DNA of 5,783 nt from assembly GCA_003193815.1 (NCBI GenBank), contig PSPB01000042.1:1-5783 (forward strand), written 5' to 3'. Under the pieces are notes generated by a model. The model was not told the DNA's origin. It did no database searches and was given only the letters and a program-made list of their open reading frames with translations. Positions 1-4,991 of the stretch are shown one piece after another. The position numbers and the translations under genes are program-made. Origin of the DNA: Methanobacteriota archaeon (GTDB lineage: Archaea; Thermoplasmatota; Poseidoniia; MGIII; CG-Epi1). Numbering within the stretch: the stretch's first letter is position 1; each line of letters opens with the position of its first letter.

Positions 1-426
1 ACGCTCCACCGCTACCGCGCCGCGTCTGGTGGTGACGGGCAGCCTGAGGCACTGCGTGACGCCGTTGCAACCGCCCGGGCCGACTTTACGACGGCGATGG
101 ACGATGACTTCAACACCCGTGAGGCATTGGCGGCACTCTTTGGGCTGGCACGCGAGGCGAACCGGCACGAACCCGGGACTCTTGATTCAGAACTGCGCGA
201 CGCGCTTATCACAACATTCGAGGAGCTGGGCTGCGAGGTGCTCGGCCTGTTCGCGCCCCGCGAAGCGGCGGGACCGAGCGACGCCGAAATCGAGGCGCTG
301 CTCGAGCAGCGCGAGGCGGCCCGGGATTCGAAGGAGTGGGCGGAGGCGGACCGGATACGCGACGAACTCGCGGAGCAGGGCGTCGAGGTGCAGGACACGC
401 CGAACGGTGTGCGCTGGCGGCGTTAG
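1..426 (+). CDS. cysS: Cysteinyl-tRNA synthetase, C-terminal part (5' end outside window)
   Basis: This is the last 141 codons of a class I cysteinyl-tRNA synthetase, the cytoplasmic enzyme that activates cysteine with ATP and loads it onto tRNA-Cys. The reading frame is open from base 1 and ends in TAG at 424-426. Two family signatures are visible. The first is the DALR-domain stretch AMDDDFNTREALAALF (from about base 88), which helps bind the tRNA. The second is the C-terminal block with R..AR..KEW..ADRIRDELAEQGVEVQDTPNGVRWRR, the usual end of bacterial and archaeal CysRS. The Rossmann catalytic core, zinc-binding residues and KMSKS loop would lie upstream and cannot be checked. The C-terminus looks complete and of normal form. 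The gene converges on the FKBP gene with only 48 bases between the stop codons. The identification is secure. Confidence 0.95.
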   Translation, partial: TLHRYRAASGGDGQPEALRDAVATARADFTTAMDDDFNTREALAALFGLAREANRHEPGTLDSELRDALITTFEELGCEVLGLFAPREAAGPSDAEIEALLEQREAARDSKEWAEADRIRDELAEQGVEVQDTPNGVRWRR

Positions 427-474
427 TCGTTGGCGGTACTACTTTCTGGCTGCACGGAAACAGGACGGTCTGAA

Positions 475-1257
475 TTACTTTTTTGCAGCCTTTTTCTTCT
501 TTGGCGCCGCCTTCTTCTTGCCTGCAGCCTTCTTCGCCTTCTTTTTCGCCGGCGCTTTCTTCTTCTTTGCTTCCTTCTTTTCCGGTTTGGTGCCTTCGTA
601 GCTCTCGACGAAAATTATCTCTTCTAGGTCGGTGTGCTTGCGCAGCGCCGCGACGACGCGATACTTGGCCTGGAACCAGGCCGGGTCGAACTTGCAGCGG
701 TCGGGGAGCGTGATTTCGGCGCGCTTGCCGGTGAGCGCGATTTCCGGCGTGTCGCCTGACGGGTATTCCATGTCGAACAGCGCCGCCACCTTGGCGTCCG
801 CCTTCGAGACCTTCGACTTGATGGTGAACTTGAAGACCAGCTCCTTCCCCGCCAGGTGCTGGTTGAAATCGACCCGCACGCGCGCGCCGTAAATCGCGAC
901 GAGGTGCGCATGCCGCCCCTCGATTTCCAGCTCCTCGCCGGGGTAGCCCTTGGCGTCGGGGCAGGTGCGGCTGAACCGCGTCCGCGACATGGTCTCGATG
1001 AGCTTCGGGTCACGCTGGCCGTACGCCTCCTCAGGCGGCAGCGTCGCCTCGCTCGCTTCGCCCACCTTCGCCTTCTTCAGCGCTGCCTCGAGCCCGGGCA
1101 CGAGCCGCCCCTCGCCGATGATGACCGTTATGGGGCCGTAGGGTCGTCCCTCTTCGTGGGTGCCGGCGTCCTTCGCCGCTTTCTCGAGCGTCGTGTCGAA
1201 CAGCTCGCCGTCGGTGTGCCCCTCGTAGTCGAGGGTGATGATATCGCCATCCCGCAT
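475..1257 (-). CDS. Long archaeal FKBP-type peptidyl-prolyl isomerase with lysine-rich C-terminal tail
   Basis: This 260-residue protein is a SlyD-like FKBP, a cytoplasmic prolyl cis-trans isomerase and folding chaperone. Residues 1-80 form the first part of the FKBP fold, with DGELFDTT (16-23), IIGEGRLVPGLEAAL (46-60) and PPEEAYGQRDPKLI (74-87). An insert-in-flap chaperone domain follows (about 88-125). The fold then closes with VRVDFNQHLAGKELVFKF (127-144), where relatives usually have DFNHPLAGK, so the His-Pro pair reads Gln-His here. Residues 150-220 form the extra C-terminal domain typical of the long archaeal type. The last 37 residues (224-260) contain 21 lysines, 10 alanines and 3 prolines, like a histone H1 tail. 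This suggests nucleic-acid or ribosome binding, which is inference. The start is supported by a TATA-like box 22-27 bases upstream. The fold and family call is strong; the tail's role is unknown. Confidence 0.93.
   Translation of the reverse strand: MRDGDIITLDYEGHTDGELFDTTLEKAAKDAGTHEEGRPYGPITVIIGEGRLVPGLEAALKKAKVGEASEATLPPEEAYGQRDPKLIETMSRTRFSRTCPDAKGYPGEELEIEGRHAHLVAIYGARVRVDFNQHLAGKELVFKFTIKSKVSKADAKVAALFDMEYPSGDTPEIALTGKRAEITLPDRCKFDPAWFQAKYRVVAALRKHTDLEEIIFVESYEGTKPEKKEAKKKKAPAKKKAKKAAGKKKAAPKKKKAAKK
479..502 (+). terminator. Possible T-tract terminator of cysS inside the convergent FKBP gene
   Basis: Starting 53 bases after the cysS stop, the plus strand carries T runs at 479-484 and 491-495 followed by further pyrimidine-rich sequence. 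Archaeal termination is commonly driven by T-rich tracts in the non-template strand with no need for a hairpin. These tracts are the antisense of lysine codons in the FKBP tail, so termination here would overlap the neighbouring coding region. Assignment is by composition only. Confidence 0.4.
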
Positions 1258-1278
1258 GGCGGCGCGTAAATGCGGCCG

Positions 1279-1284
1279 TATTAA
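1279..1284 (-). promoter_or_regulatory. TATA-like box of the FKBP gene
   Basis: Read on the minus strand this is TTAATA, lying 22-27 bases ahead of the FKBP ATG (1257) in otherwise GC-rich sequence. The spacing fits an archaeal TATA box driving a leaderless or nearly leaderless transcript. No Shine-Dalgarno motif is seen before this ATG, which agrees. Confidence 0.5.
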
Positions 1285-1309
1285 GCGGTTGCGTCAGCAC
1301 GCCCGCTTG

Positions 1310-1326
1310 CGCGAATCGGTTTCGCG
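1310..1326. repeat. Short inverted repeat in the FKBP/egsA divergent promoter (possible operator)
   Basis: Six-base arms CGCGAA (1310-1315) and TTCGCG (1321-1326) form a perfect inverted repeat around a 5-base spacer. It lies between the two divergent TATA-like boxes and 12 bases upstream of the egsA box. Dyads like this often bind dimeric regulators. Six-base arms in GC-rich DNA can also arise by chance, so this is only a candidate site. Confidence 0.25.
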
Positions 1327-1338
1327 AGCACATCAGGG

Positions 1339-1344
1339 TTAAAC
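1339..1344 (+). promoter_or_regulatory. TATA-like box of egsA
   Basis: TTAAAC, within GGTTAAACAC, sits 21-26 bases before the egsA ATG at 1365. This is close to the distance expected if transcription starts at or next to the start codon. The sequence between box and ATG has no Shine-Dalgarno motif, again fitting a leaderless message. The box also favours the ATG at 1365 over the internal ATG at 1389. Confidence 0.5.
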
Positions 1345-1364
1345 ACGCCGCTCGCTGCGCCGCC

Positions 1365-2411
1365 ATGAAACCGCGCCCGCCGCGCTCGATGGTCCTGCCG
1401 CGGATGGTCGTCACCGGCCCTGGCGTTATCGAGCAGCTGCCGGCGGTCATCGCCGAACTGAACCTGCCCGAGCGGGGGCTGCTGGTCTGCGACGCGGTCA
1501 CCCGTGCCGTGGCGGGCGACCGCGTGCTCGGCTACCTCGAGGAGACGGGCCACCCGGTCACGGTCATTGAAATCGACGGTGCCAGCATGGAGGAGCTGGC
1601 GCGGGTCGAGGCGGCCGCTGAAGGCTGCGGTTTCCTTGCCGGTGTGGGTGGCGGCCGCCCGGTCGACCTCGCCAAGCAGGCGGGCTACCACCTCGACCTG
1701 CCGTTCATCTCGGTCCCGACCGCGGCGTCACACGACGGCTTCGCCTCGGCGCGCGCCTCGATTCGTGCTGCCGGGCAGAAGACCTCGATGGAGGCGCGCC
1801 CGCCGATTGCGGTGGTCGCCGACACAACCATCATTGCCTCGGCGCCGCACCGCCTGCTGGCGGCCGGCATCGGCGACATCGTCAGCAACCAGACCGCGGT
1901 GCTGGACTGGCAGCTCGGTCGCGACCGCGGCGAGGAGTATTCGGCCTACGCGGCGGCGCTCTCGGAGATGACTGCCCGGCTGGTCGAGGAGGCCCCCGAA
2001 CTGGTCGCCGGCAGCAGCGAGGAGGGGGTCCGGCTGGTGGTCAAGGCGCTGATTTCCTCAGGCGTCGCGATGTCGATAGCCGGCTCGTCGCGCCCTGCTT
2101 CGGGCGGCGAACACAAGTTCTCGCACTGGCTCGACGCCAACGCCGGCAGCCCCGCGCTGCACGGCGAACAGTGCGGCGTCGGCTCGATTGTGACGATGCA
2201 GCTCCACGGCGGCGACTGGGAGTGCATCCGCGACATCCTCGCCGCGGCCGGCGCGCCCACCACCGCGGAGCAGTTGGGGCTGGATGACGCCCTCGTCCTA
2301 GAGGCGCTGCGCGAGGCGCACACCATCCGTCCGCAACGCTACACCATCCTCGACCGCGACCCGCCCGAAACGATAGAACGGGCGGCTCGCGAGACCGGCG
2401 TCATTTCCTGA
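1365..2411 (+). CDS. egsA: sn-Glycerol-1-phosphate dehydrogenase
   Basis: This 348-residue enzyme reduces dihydroxyacetone phosphate to sn-glycerol-1-phosphate with NAD(P)H, making the backbone of archaeal ether lipids. It belongs to the iron-alcohol-dehydrogenase/dehydroquinate-synthase superfamily, and its length is normal for the family. The nucleotide-binding motif GVGGGRPVDLAK is at residues 93-104. The substrate and domain-junction block VPTAASHDGFASARASI is at 117-133. GIGDIVSNQTAVLDW (168-182), SRPASGGEHKFSHWLD (242-257) and HGEQCGVG (266-273) follow. By family analogy the zinc ligands are D171, H250 and H266, all present. The ATG at 1365 is chosen because of the TATA-like box upstream; the next in-frame ATG is at 1389. 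Nothing looks truncated. It diverges from the FKBP gene and seems to be transcribed alone. The call is strong. Confidence 0.96.
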   Translation: MKPRPPRSMVLPRMVVTGPGVIEQLPAVIAELNLPERGLLVCDAVTRAVAGDRVLGYLEETGHPVTVIEIDGASMEELARVEAAAEGCGFLAGVGGGRPVDLAKQAGYHLDLPFISVPTAASHDGFASARASIRAAGQKTSMEARPPIAVVADTTIIASAPHRLLAAGIGDIVSNQTAVLDWQLGRDRGEEYSAYAAALSEMTARLVEEAPELVAGSSEEGVRLVVKALISSGVAMSIAGSSRPASGGEHKFSHWLDANAGSPALHGEQCGVGSIVTMQLHGGDWECIRDILAAAGAPTTAEQLGLDDALVLEALREAHTIRPQRYTILDRDPPETIERAARETGVIS

Positions 2412-2418
2412 CGAGCGA

Positions 2419-2426
2419 TATTTAAG
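2419..2426 (+). promoter_or_regulatory. TATA-like box upstream of the CADD-family gene
   Basis: TATTTAAG starts 8 bases after the egsA stop codon and stands out in a GC-rich spacer. A start about 26 bases downstream would give a 5' leader of roughly 90 bases for the gene at 2542. A weaker AT-rich patch, AATACTTTTGAG near 2479-2490, is an alternative promoter giving a leader of about 30 bases. Confidence 0.5.
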
Positions 2427-2434
2427 CCGAGGGC

Positions 2435-2463
2435 GGCCGCGCTTCCGCATCGCGGGCGCGGCC
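2435..2463 (+). other. GC-rich inverted repeat between egsA and the CADD-family gene
   Basis: GGCCGCGC (2435-2442) pairs perfectly with GCGCGGCC (2456-2463) across a 13-base loop. It could form behind egsA as a 3'-end hairpin, with a short T run (2484-2487) further on. It could instead lie at the start of the next transcript. No known riboswitch consensus was recognised in the spacer 2412-2541. Confidence 0.35.
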
Positions 2464-2510
2464 CGACGGATGGGGCGCAATACTTTTGAGCCGGCCGGGA
2501 GTGCCCCCTC

Positions 2511-2535
2511 GCCGCCAAGGCGGCCCAAAGGAGAG
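2511..2535 (+). promoter_or_regulatory. Hairpin next to a strong Shine-Dalgarno site
   Basis: AAAGGAGAG (2527-2535) is a clear Shine-Dalgarno sequence, with GGAG ending 8 bases before the ATG at 2542. It decides the start there over the in-frame ATG at 2470. Just ahead, GCCGC (2511-2515) can pair with GCGGC (2520-2524) around a 4-base loop, ending 2 bases before the site. The position would let leader folding affect initiation, though that is inference. Confidence 0.65.
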
Positions 2536-2541
2536 ATTGAG

Positions 2542-3243
2542 ATGGACAAGGCAACCAAGGTATTCCTGAACCGGATTGACGCAGCCGTGGCACAGCACGC
2601 GCTGCTGGACCACCCCTTCTACCAGCTCTGGAACAAGGGCGAGCTACCGCGTGAGGCGCTGGACGAATATTCGCGCCAGTATTACGCGCACGTCAGGGCG
2701 TTCCCGACCTACGTCAGCGCAGTGCATTCCCGCTGCGACGATATCAGCGTGCGGCAGATGCTGCTCGACAACCTTGTCGAAGAGGAGCAGGGGCCCGACA
2801 ACCACCCCGAGCTCTGGCTGCGCTTTGCCGAGGGGCTGGGCGTCAGCCGCGAGAGCGCGCAGGACGTGGAGATGCTCGACGCGACGCGCGAATCGGTCGC
2901 CACGTTGCGGCAGCTCTGCGAGGGCGACGACTACCGTAACGGCGTTGCAGCGCTCTACGCCTACGAGTCGCAAGTGCCCGACGTCTCGCGCACCAAGCGC
3001 GAAGGCCTTGCAAAGTTTTACGCGCTCGACGACCCCCGCGCGGTTGAGTTCTTCACCGTCCACGAGGAGGCTGACTTGCGACATCGCGCTGAGGAGCGCG
3101 CCATTCTGGCGCGCGAATGCCGGGACGCGGCGAGCCGCGATGCCGCAGTTGCGGCCGCCGGAGCCGCATCGCAGGCGCTGTGGCATTTCCTCGACGGCGT
3201 CTATGACGCGTATATCGAGCCGTGCGCAAAATGCGCGTCCTGA
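2542..3243 (+). CDS. CADD-family haem-oxygenase-like diiron protein, probable pABA synthase
   Basis: This 233-residue all-helical protein matches the CADD family (Chlamydia protein associating with death domains, a putative folate-metabolism protein). Chlamydial CADD makes para-aminobenzoate by oxidatively cleaving its own tyrosine at a dimetal site. The diiron ligands align as E81, H88, E142, H174, D178 and H181, seen in EEEQGPDNH, YESQ and HEEADLRH. The sacrificial and assisting residues align as Y27 (HPFY), Y43 (DEY) and the proposed amino donor K152. FPTYVSAVHSRCDD (54-67) is another family block. The C-terminus has C228 and C231. A strong Shine-Dalgarno site sets the start. The gene stands alone between egsA and the convergent S3Ae gene, so context does not name the pathway. 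TenA and PqqC share the fold but fit less well. Family call strong; activity inferred. Confidence 0.88.
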   Translation: MDKATKVFLNRIDAAVAQHALLDHPFYQLWNKGELPREALDEYSRQYYAHVRAFPTYVSAVHSRCDDISVRQMLLDNLVEEEQGPDNHPELWLRFAEGLGVSRESAQDVEMLDATRESVATLRQLCEGDDYRNGVAALYAYESQVPDVSRTKREGLAKFYALDDPRAVEFFTVHEEADLRHRAEERAILARECRDAASRDAAVAAAGAASQALWHFLDGVYDAYIEPCAKCAS

Positions 3244-3294
3244 AAAAATAGCGGAAAAAGCTACGCAGCGCCTGTTTGAAGCCGCGATTGCGGC
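3243..3294 (-). terminator. Probable terminator of the S3Ae gene
   Basis: Read on the minus strand after the S3Ae stop (3309), there is a 5-bp hairpin (arms 3290-3294 and 3281-3285, 4-base loop). T runs of five (3255-3259) and six (3243-3248) follow. This suits archaeal T-tract termination. The distal T run touches the stop codon of the convergent CADD-family gene. The hairpin could also form in the transcript of that gene, but no T tract follows it there. Confidence 0.5.
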
Positions 3295-3308
3295 ATCGCC
3301 TTGCGGAC

Positions 3309-4118
3309 TTACTCGGCTTCGTCGCCGCTGGCTGACGCCAACCGCTCGATGAGGTCGGCCTTCTTGCCCGAAACGGGCAGTCCCTGCGCCTTCAGCAGTT
3401 CCTTGAGCTCCGGCACGGTGAGGGAATCGTAATCGGCATCCGCGTCTACAGTCTCCTCTTCCGCTTCCTCGGCTTCGTCTTCCTCCCCAGCCAGGATGCG
3501 CTCCAGTTCCTCTTCCGAGGGGGGGACTTCCATCAGCGCGTCGGGTGTGAGCACCTCAATCTTGGAGATTTCGACGCGGCGCGTGGGGTAGATGACGCGC
3601 AGATCCTTGGCGAGGTCGCGCGCGAGGTCGCCTGAGTAGATGCGCTTCAGCACCTCGTTGAGCGCCAGCTCGCTGAGGCTCTCGATGATGAGCTGGGTCG
3701 ACCGGGCGCGCAGCACTTTCTCCTGCGAGCGGCGGATGCGGTTGTCGACCACCAGCATCGGCTTGAGCCGCAGGCGGACATCGTCGGCGGTGGTGAGGAT
3801 GAAGTTGCAGTCGACGCGGGTGTTGCGGCGCCGAATCAGCGCCCGTTTGTAGTCGGAAGTCAGCCGGTGACCATCGTAGGTTGTGAAGGCGTTGGGGCCG
3901 CGCACTTCGCCGACGCGGAAGCGCACGATGTAGTTTTTCTGCCCGAAATTCCCGCTGAGCTGGTCAAGCGAAATCTCGGCCACACGACCCGCTACAGCCT
4001 CGGGATTGTCGGCCGGTGTCCAGGCCATGACGGCGTAGTTGAACATGGAGGGTGCGTGGAGCGAATACCACGATTTTCCCTTCCAGCGGTCCTTTAACTT
4101 GCGCTGCGCTTTAGCCAT
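3309..4118 (-). CDS. rps3ae: Ribosomal protein S3Ae (eS1) with acidic linker and C-terminal SAP domain
   Basis: Residues 1-205 of this 269-residue protein are archaeal/eukaryotic-type small-subunit protein S3Ae (eS1), which sits near the mRNA exit on the 30S platform. Recognisable blocks include KDRWKGKSWYSLHAPSMF (9-26), RVDCNFILTTADDVRLRLKP (101-120), the R/K-rich helix near 127-140 and RVIYPTRRVEISKIEVL (174-190). An acidic linker (about 201-231, rich in Glu and Asp) and a SAP motif (230-262, LTVPELKELLKAQGLPVSGK and a final LIERL) follow. SAP domains bind DNA or RNA. Most archaeal S3Ae proteins stop near residue 200-220, so this tail is an addition. The frame stays open far upstream, but the ATG at 4118 is chosen because S3Ae homology begins there and GAGGGGG lies just ahead. 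The gene diverges from a stress-protein gene. Confidence 0.94.
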   Translation of the reverse strand: MAKAQRKLKDRWKGKSWYSLHAPSMFNYAVMAWTPADNPEAVAGRVAEISLDQLSGNFGQKNYIVRFRVGEVRGPNAFTTYDGHRLTSDYKRALIRRRNTRVDCNFILTTADDVRLRLKPMLVVDNRIRRSQEKVLRARSTQLIIESLSELALNEVLKRIYSGDLARDLAKDLRVIYPTRRVEISKIEVLTPDALMEVPPSEEELERILAGEEDEAEEAEEETVDADADYDSLTVPELKELLKAQGLPVSGKKADLIERLASASGDEAE

Positions 4119-4123
4119 GCTTG

Positions 4124-4130
4124 CCCCCTC
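4124..4130 (-). promoter_or_regulatory. Shine-Dalgarno site of the S3Ae gene
   Basis: On the minus strand GAGGGGG ends 5 bases before the ATG at 4118. It is complementary to the CCUCC-type 3' end of 16S rRNA. It supports this start over any upstream codon in the long open frame. Confidence 0.55.
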
Positions 4131-4155
4131 GGGCTGCGGCGGACTGGGGGGTAGT

Positions 4156-4163
4156 TCATATAC
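4156..4163. promoter_or_regulatory. Single TATA-like element shared by divergent S3Ae and stress-protein genes
   Basis: The only AT-rich patch in the 66-base intergenic region is TCATATAC on the plus strand, or GTATATGA on the minus strand. Its centre is about 25 bases before the stress-protein ATG (4185), fitting a leaderless start. On the other strand a start 26 bases away would leave a leader of roughly 15 bases that contains the S3Ae Shine-Dalgarno site. One near-symmetric element may therefore serve both directions. Confidence 0.5.
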
Positions 4164-4184
4164 GTTGCCCCAGCTTGGACGAGG

Positions 4185-4991
4185 ATGTTCAGCAAGTTGT
4201 TGCTGCCGCTCGACCCTTCCAAGCGACTCAAGGCGGCGACCGACTACTCGCTGATGCTGGCGCGCCGGCTGAAGCTGCCGTTGGTAGCAGCCTACATCGC
4301 CAACCCGGCCAAGACCGGTGCCGGCAGCGACCTGCAGGACCCCGAGAAGTGCTTCTTCCCGCTGGGCGAGCGCGAGCTGAAGCGGTTCGCCGCGTCGGTC
4401 AGCGACGTTGAGGTGGAGCCGCTGCTGCGGTGCGGTGAGCGCAACCTTGTGCTGGCGCACATGGTCGCCGTGGAGCAGGCAGGCGACACGCTGGTGCTGG
4501 GGCCATTCCGGTCGCGGCTGACGCGCTTCTTTACCGGCTCGGAGGTCGAGCGCATCCTCGAGGATGTGCAGTGCCACGCCTTTGTCGTGCGGCACGGACA
4601 GCCGCTGCCGGGGCCGGGCGGGCCGGCGCTGGTGGTGTTCGACGGTCCGCAGCTGCCGGAACGGGCGATGGGGCTGGTCGAGCAGCTGGCGCGCACCTTC
4701 AGCTGCGACCTGGAGCTGCTGCACCTTGGCGAGGATATCCATGGCGCCGCCGCGGCGCTCGACGACGCGGTGCAGGAACTGCGCGGCAAGCTGGGCGGCG
4801 AGTTCCACGTCACCTCCACGATTGCACCGCTGCGCGGCCTCTGGCGGCGAAACCTCGCGGCGACCAACCGCACCATCGCTGCCGAAGGGGTGCGGCTGGT
4901 GGTGCTGCCCGACATCGAGGACGCCGTATCGGCGGCGCTGCTGCACGAACTGGTGCTCGACGCCCACCGGCCGGTCTGCGTGCTGCGATGA
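4185..4991 (+). CDS. Tandem universal stress protein (UspA-like)
   Basis: This 268-residue protein looks like two universal-stress-protein domains in a row (about 1-137 and 146-268), giving an intramolecular version of the usual dimer. The first repeat opens with LLLPLDPSKRLKAATDYSLM (5-24), where D10 is at the nucleotide-contact position. It carries LGPF...FFTGSEVERIL at 105-125. The family ATP motif is G-x2-G-x9-G-S/T; here G106, G118 and S119 are present but the second glycine is Arg109. The second repeat has no such motif and ends in HRPVCVLR, like normal Usp C-termini. Nucleotide binding is thus doubtful in repeat one and unlikely in repeat two. The stop overlaps the start of the transporter gene (ATGA), so the two are translationally coupled and may work together. 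Family call good, function unknown. Confidence 0.8.
   Translation: MFSKLLLPLDPSKRLKAATDYSLMLARRLKLPLVAAYIANPAKTGAGSDLQDPEKCFFPLGERELKRFAASVSDVEVEPLLRCGERNLVLAHMVAVEQAGDTLVLGPFRSRLTRFFTGSEVERILEDVQCHAFVVRHGQPLPGPGGPALVVFDGPQLPERAMGLVEQLARTFSCDLELLHLGEDIHGAAAALDDAVQELRGKLGGEFHVTSTIAPLRGLWRRNLAATNRTIAAEGVRLVVLPDIEDAVSAALLHELVLDAHRPVCVLR

Noticed and set aside
29..601. A plus-strand frame across cysS and the FKBP 3' end encoding a Phe-rich, membrane-like peptide
   Set aside because: The Phe-rich part is the antisense of FKBP lysine codons and the rest is out of frame with clear CysRS homology.
2470..2541. A 24-residue N-terminal extension of the CADD-family protein from the ATG at 2470
   Set aside because: The extension is proline-rich spacer translation that includes the leader hairpin and Shine-Dalgarno site. 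Starting at 2542 gives exact residue-number agreement with chlamydial CADD as I recall it.
2412..2541. A thiamine pyrophosphate riboswitch before the TenA/PqqC-like fold gene
   Set aside because: The conserved CUGAGA and the ACCUGAUCUGG-type elements are absent, and the protein matches CADD rather than TenA.
2644..3186. A 180-codon minus-strand frame inside the CADD-family gene
   Set aside because: It is fully antisense to a gene with strong homology, and no recognisable domain, promoter or Shine-Dalgarno site was seen.
2542..3243. Annotation as thiaminase II (TenA) or PqqC
   Set aside because: These share the haem-oxygenase-like fold, but the E81/H88/E142/H174/D178/H181 diiron set and the Y27/Y43/K152 residues match CADD.
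4119..4967. A long minus-strand open frame continuing upstream of S3Ae for 283 more codons
   Set aside because: S3Ae homology begins at the ATG at 4118 with a Shine-Dalgarno site before it. The extension lies antisense to the stress-protein gene, and its low-complexity Gln/Arg/His composition is typical of a GC-rich shadow frame.
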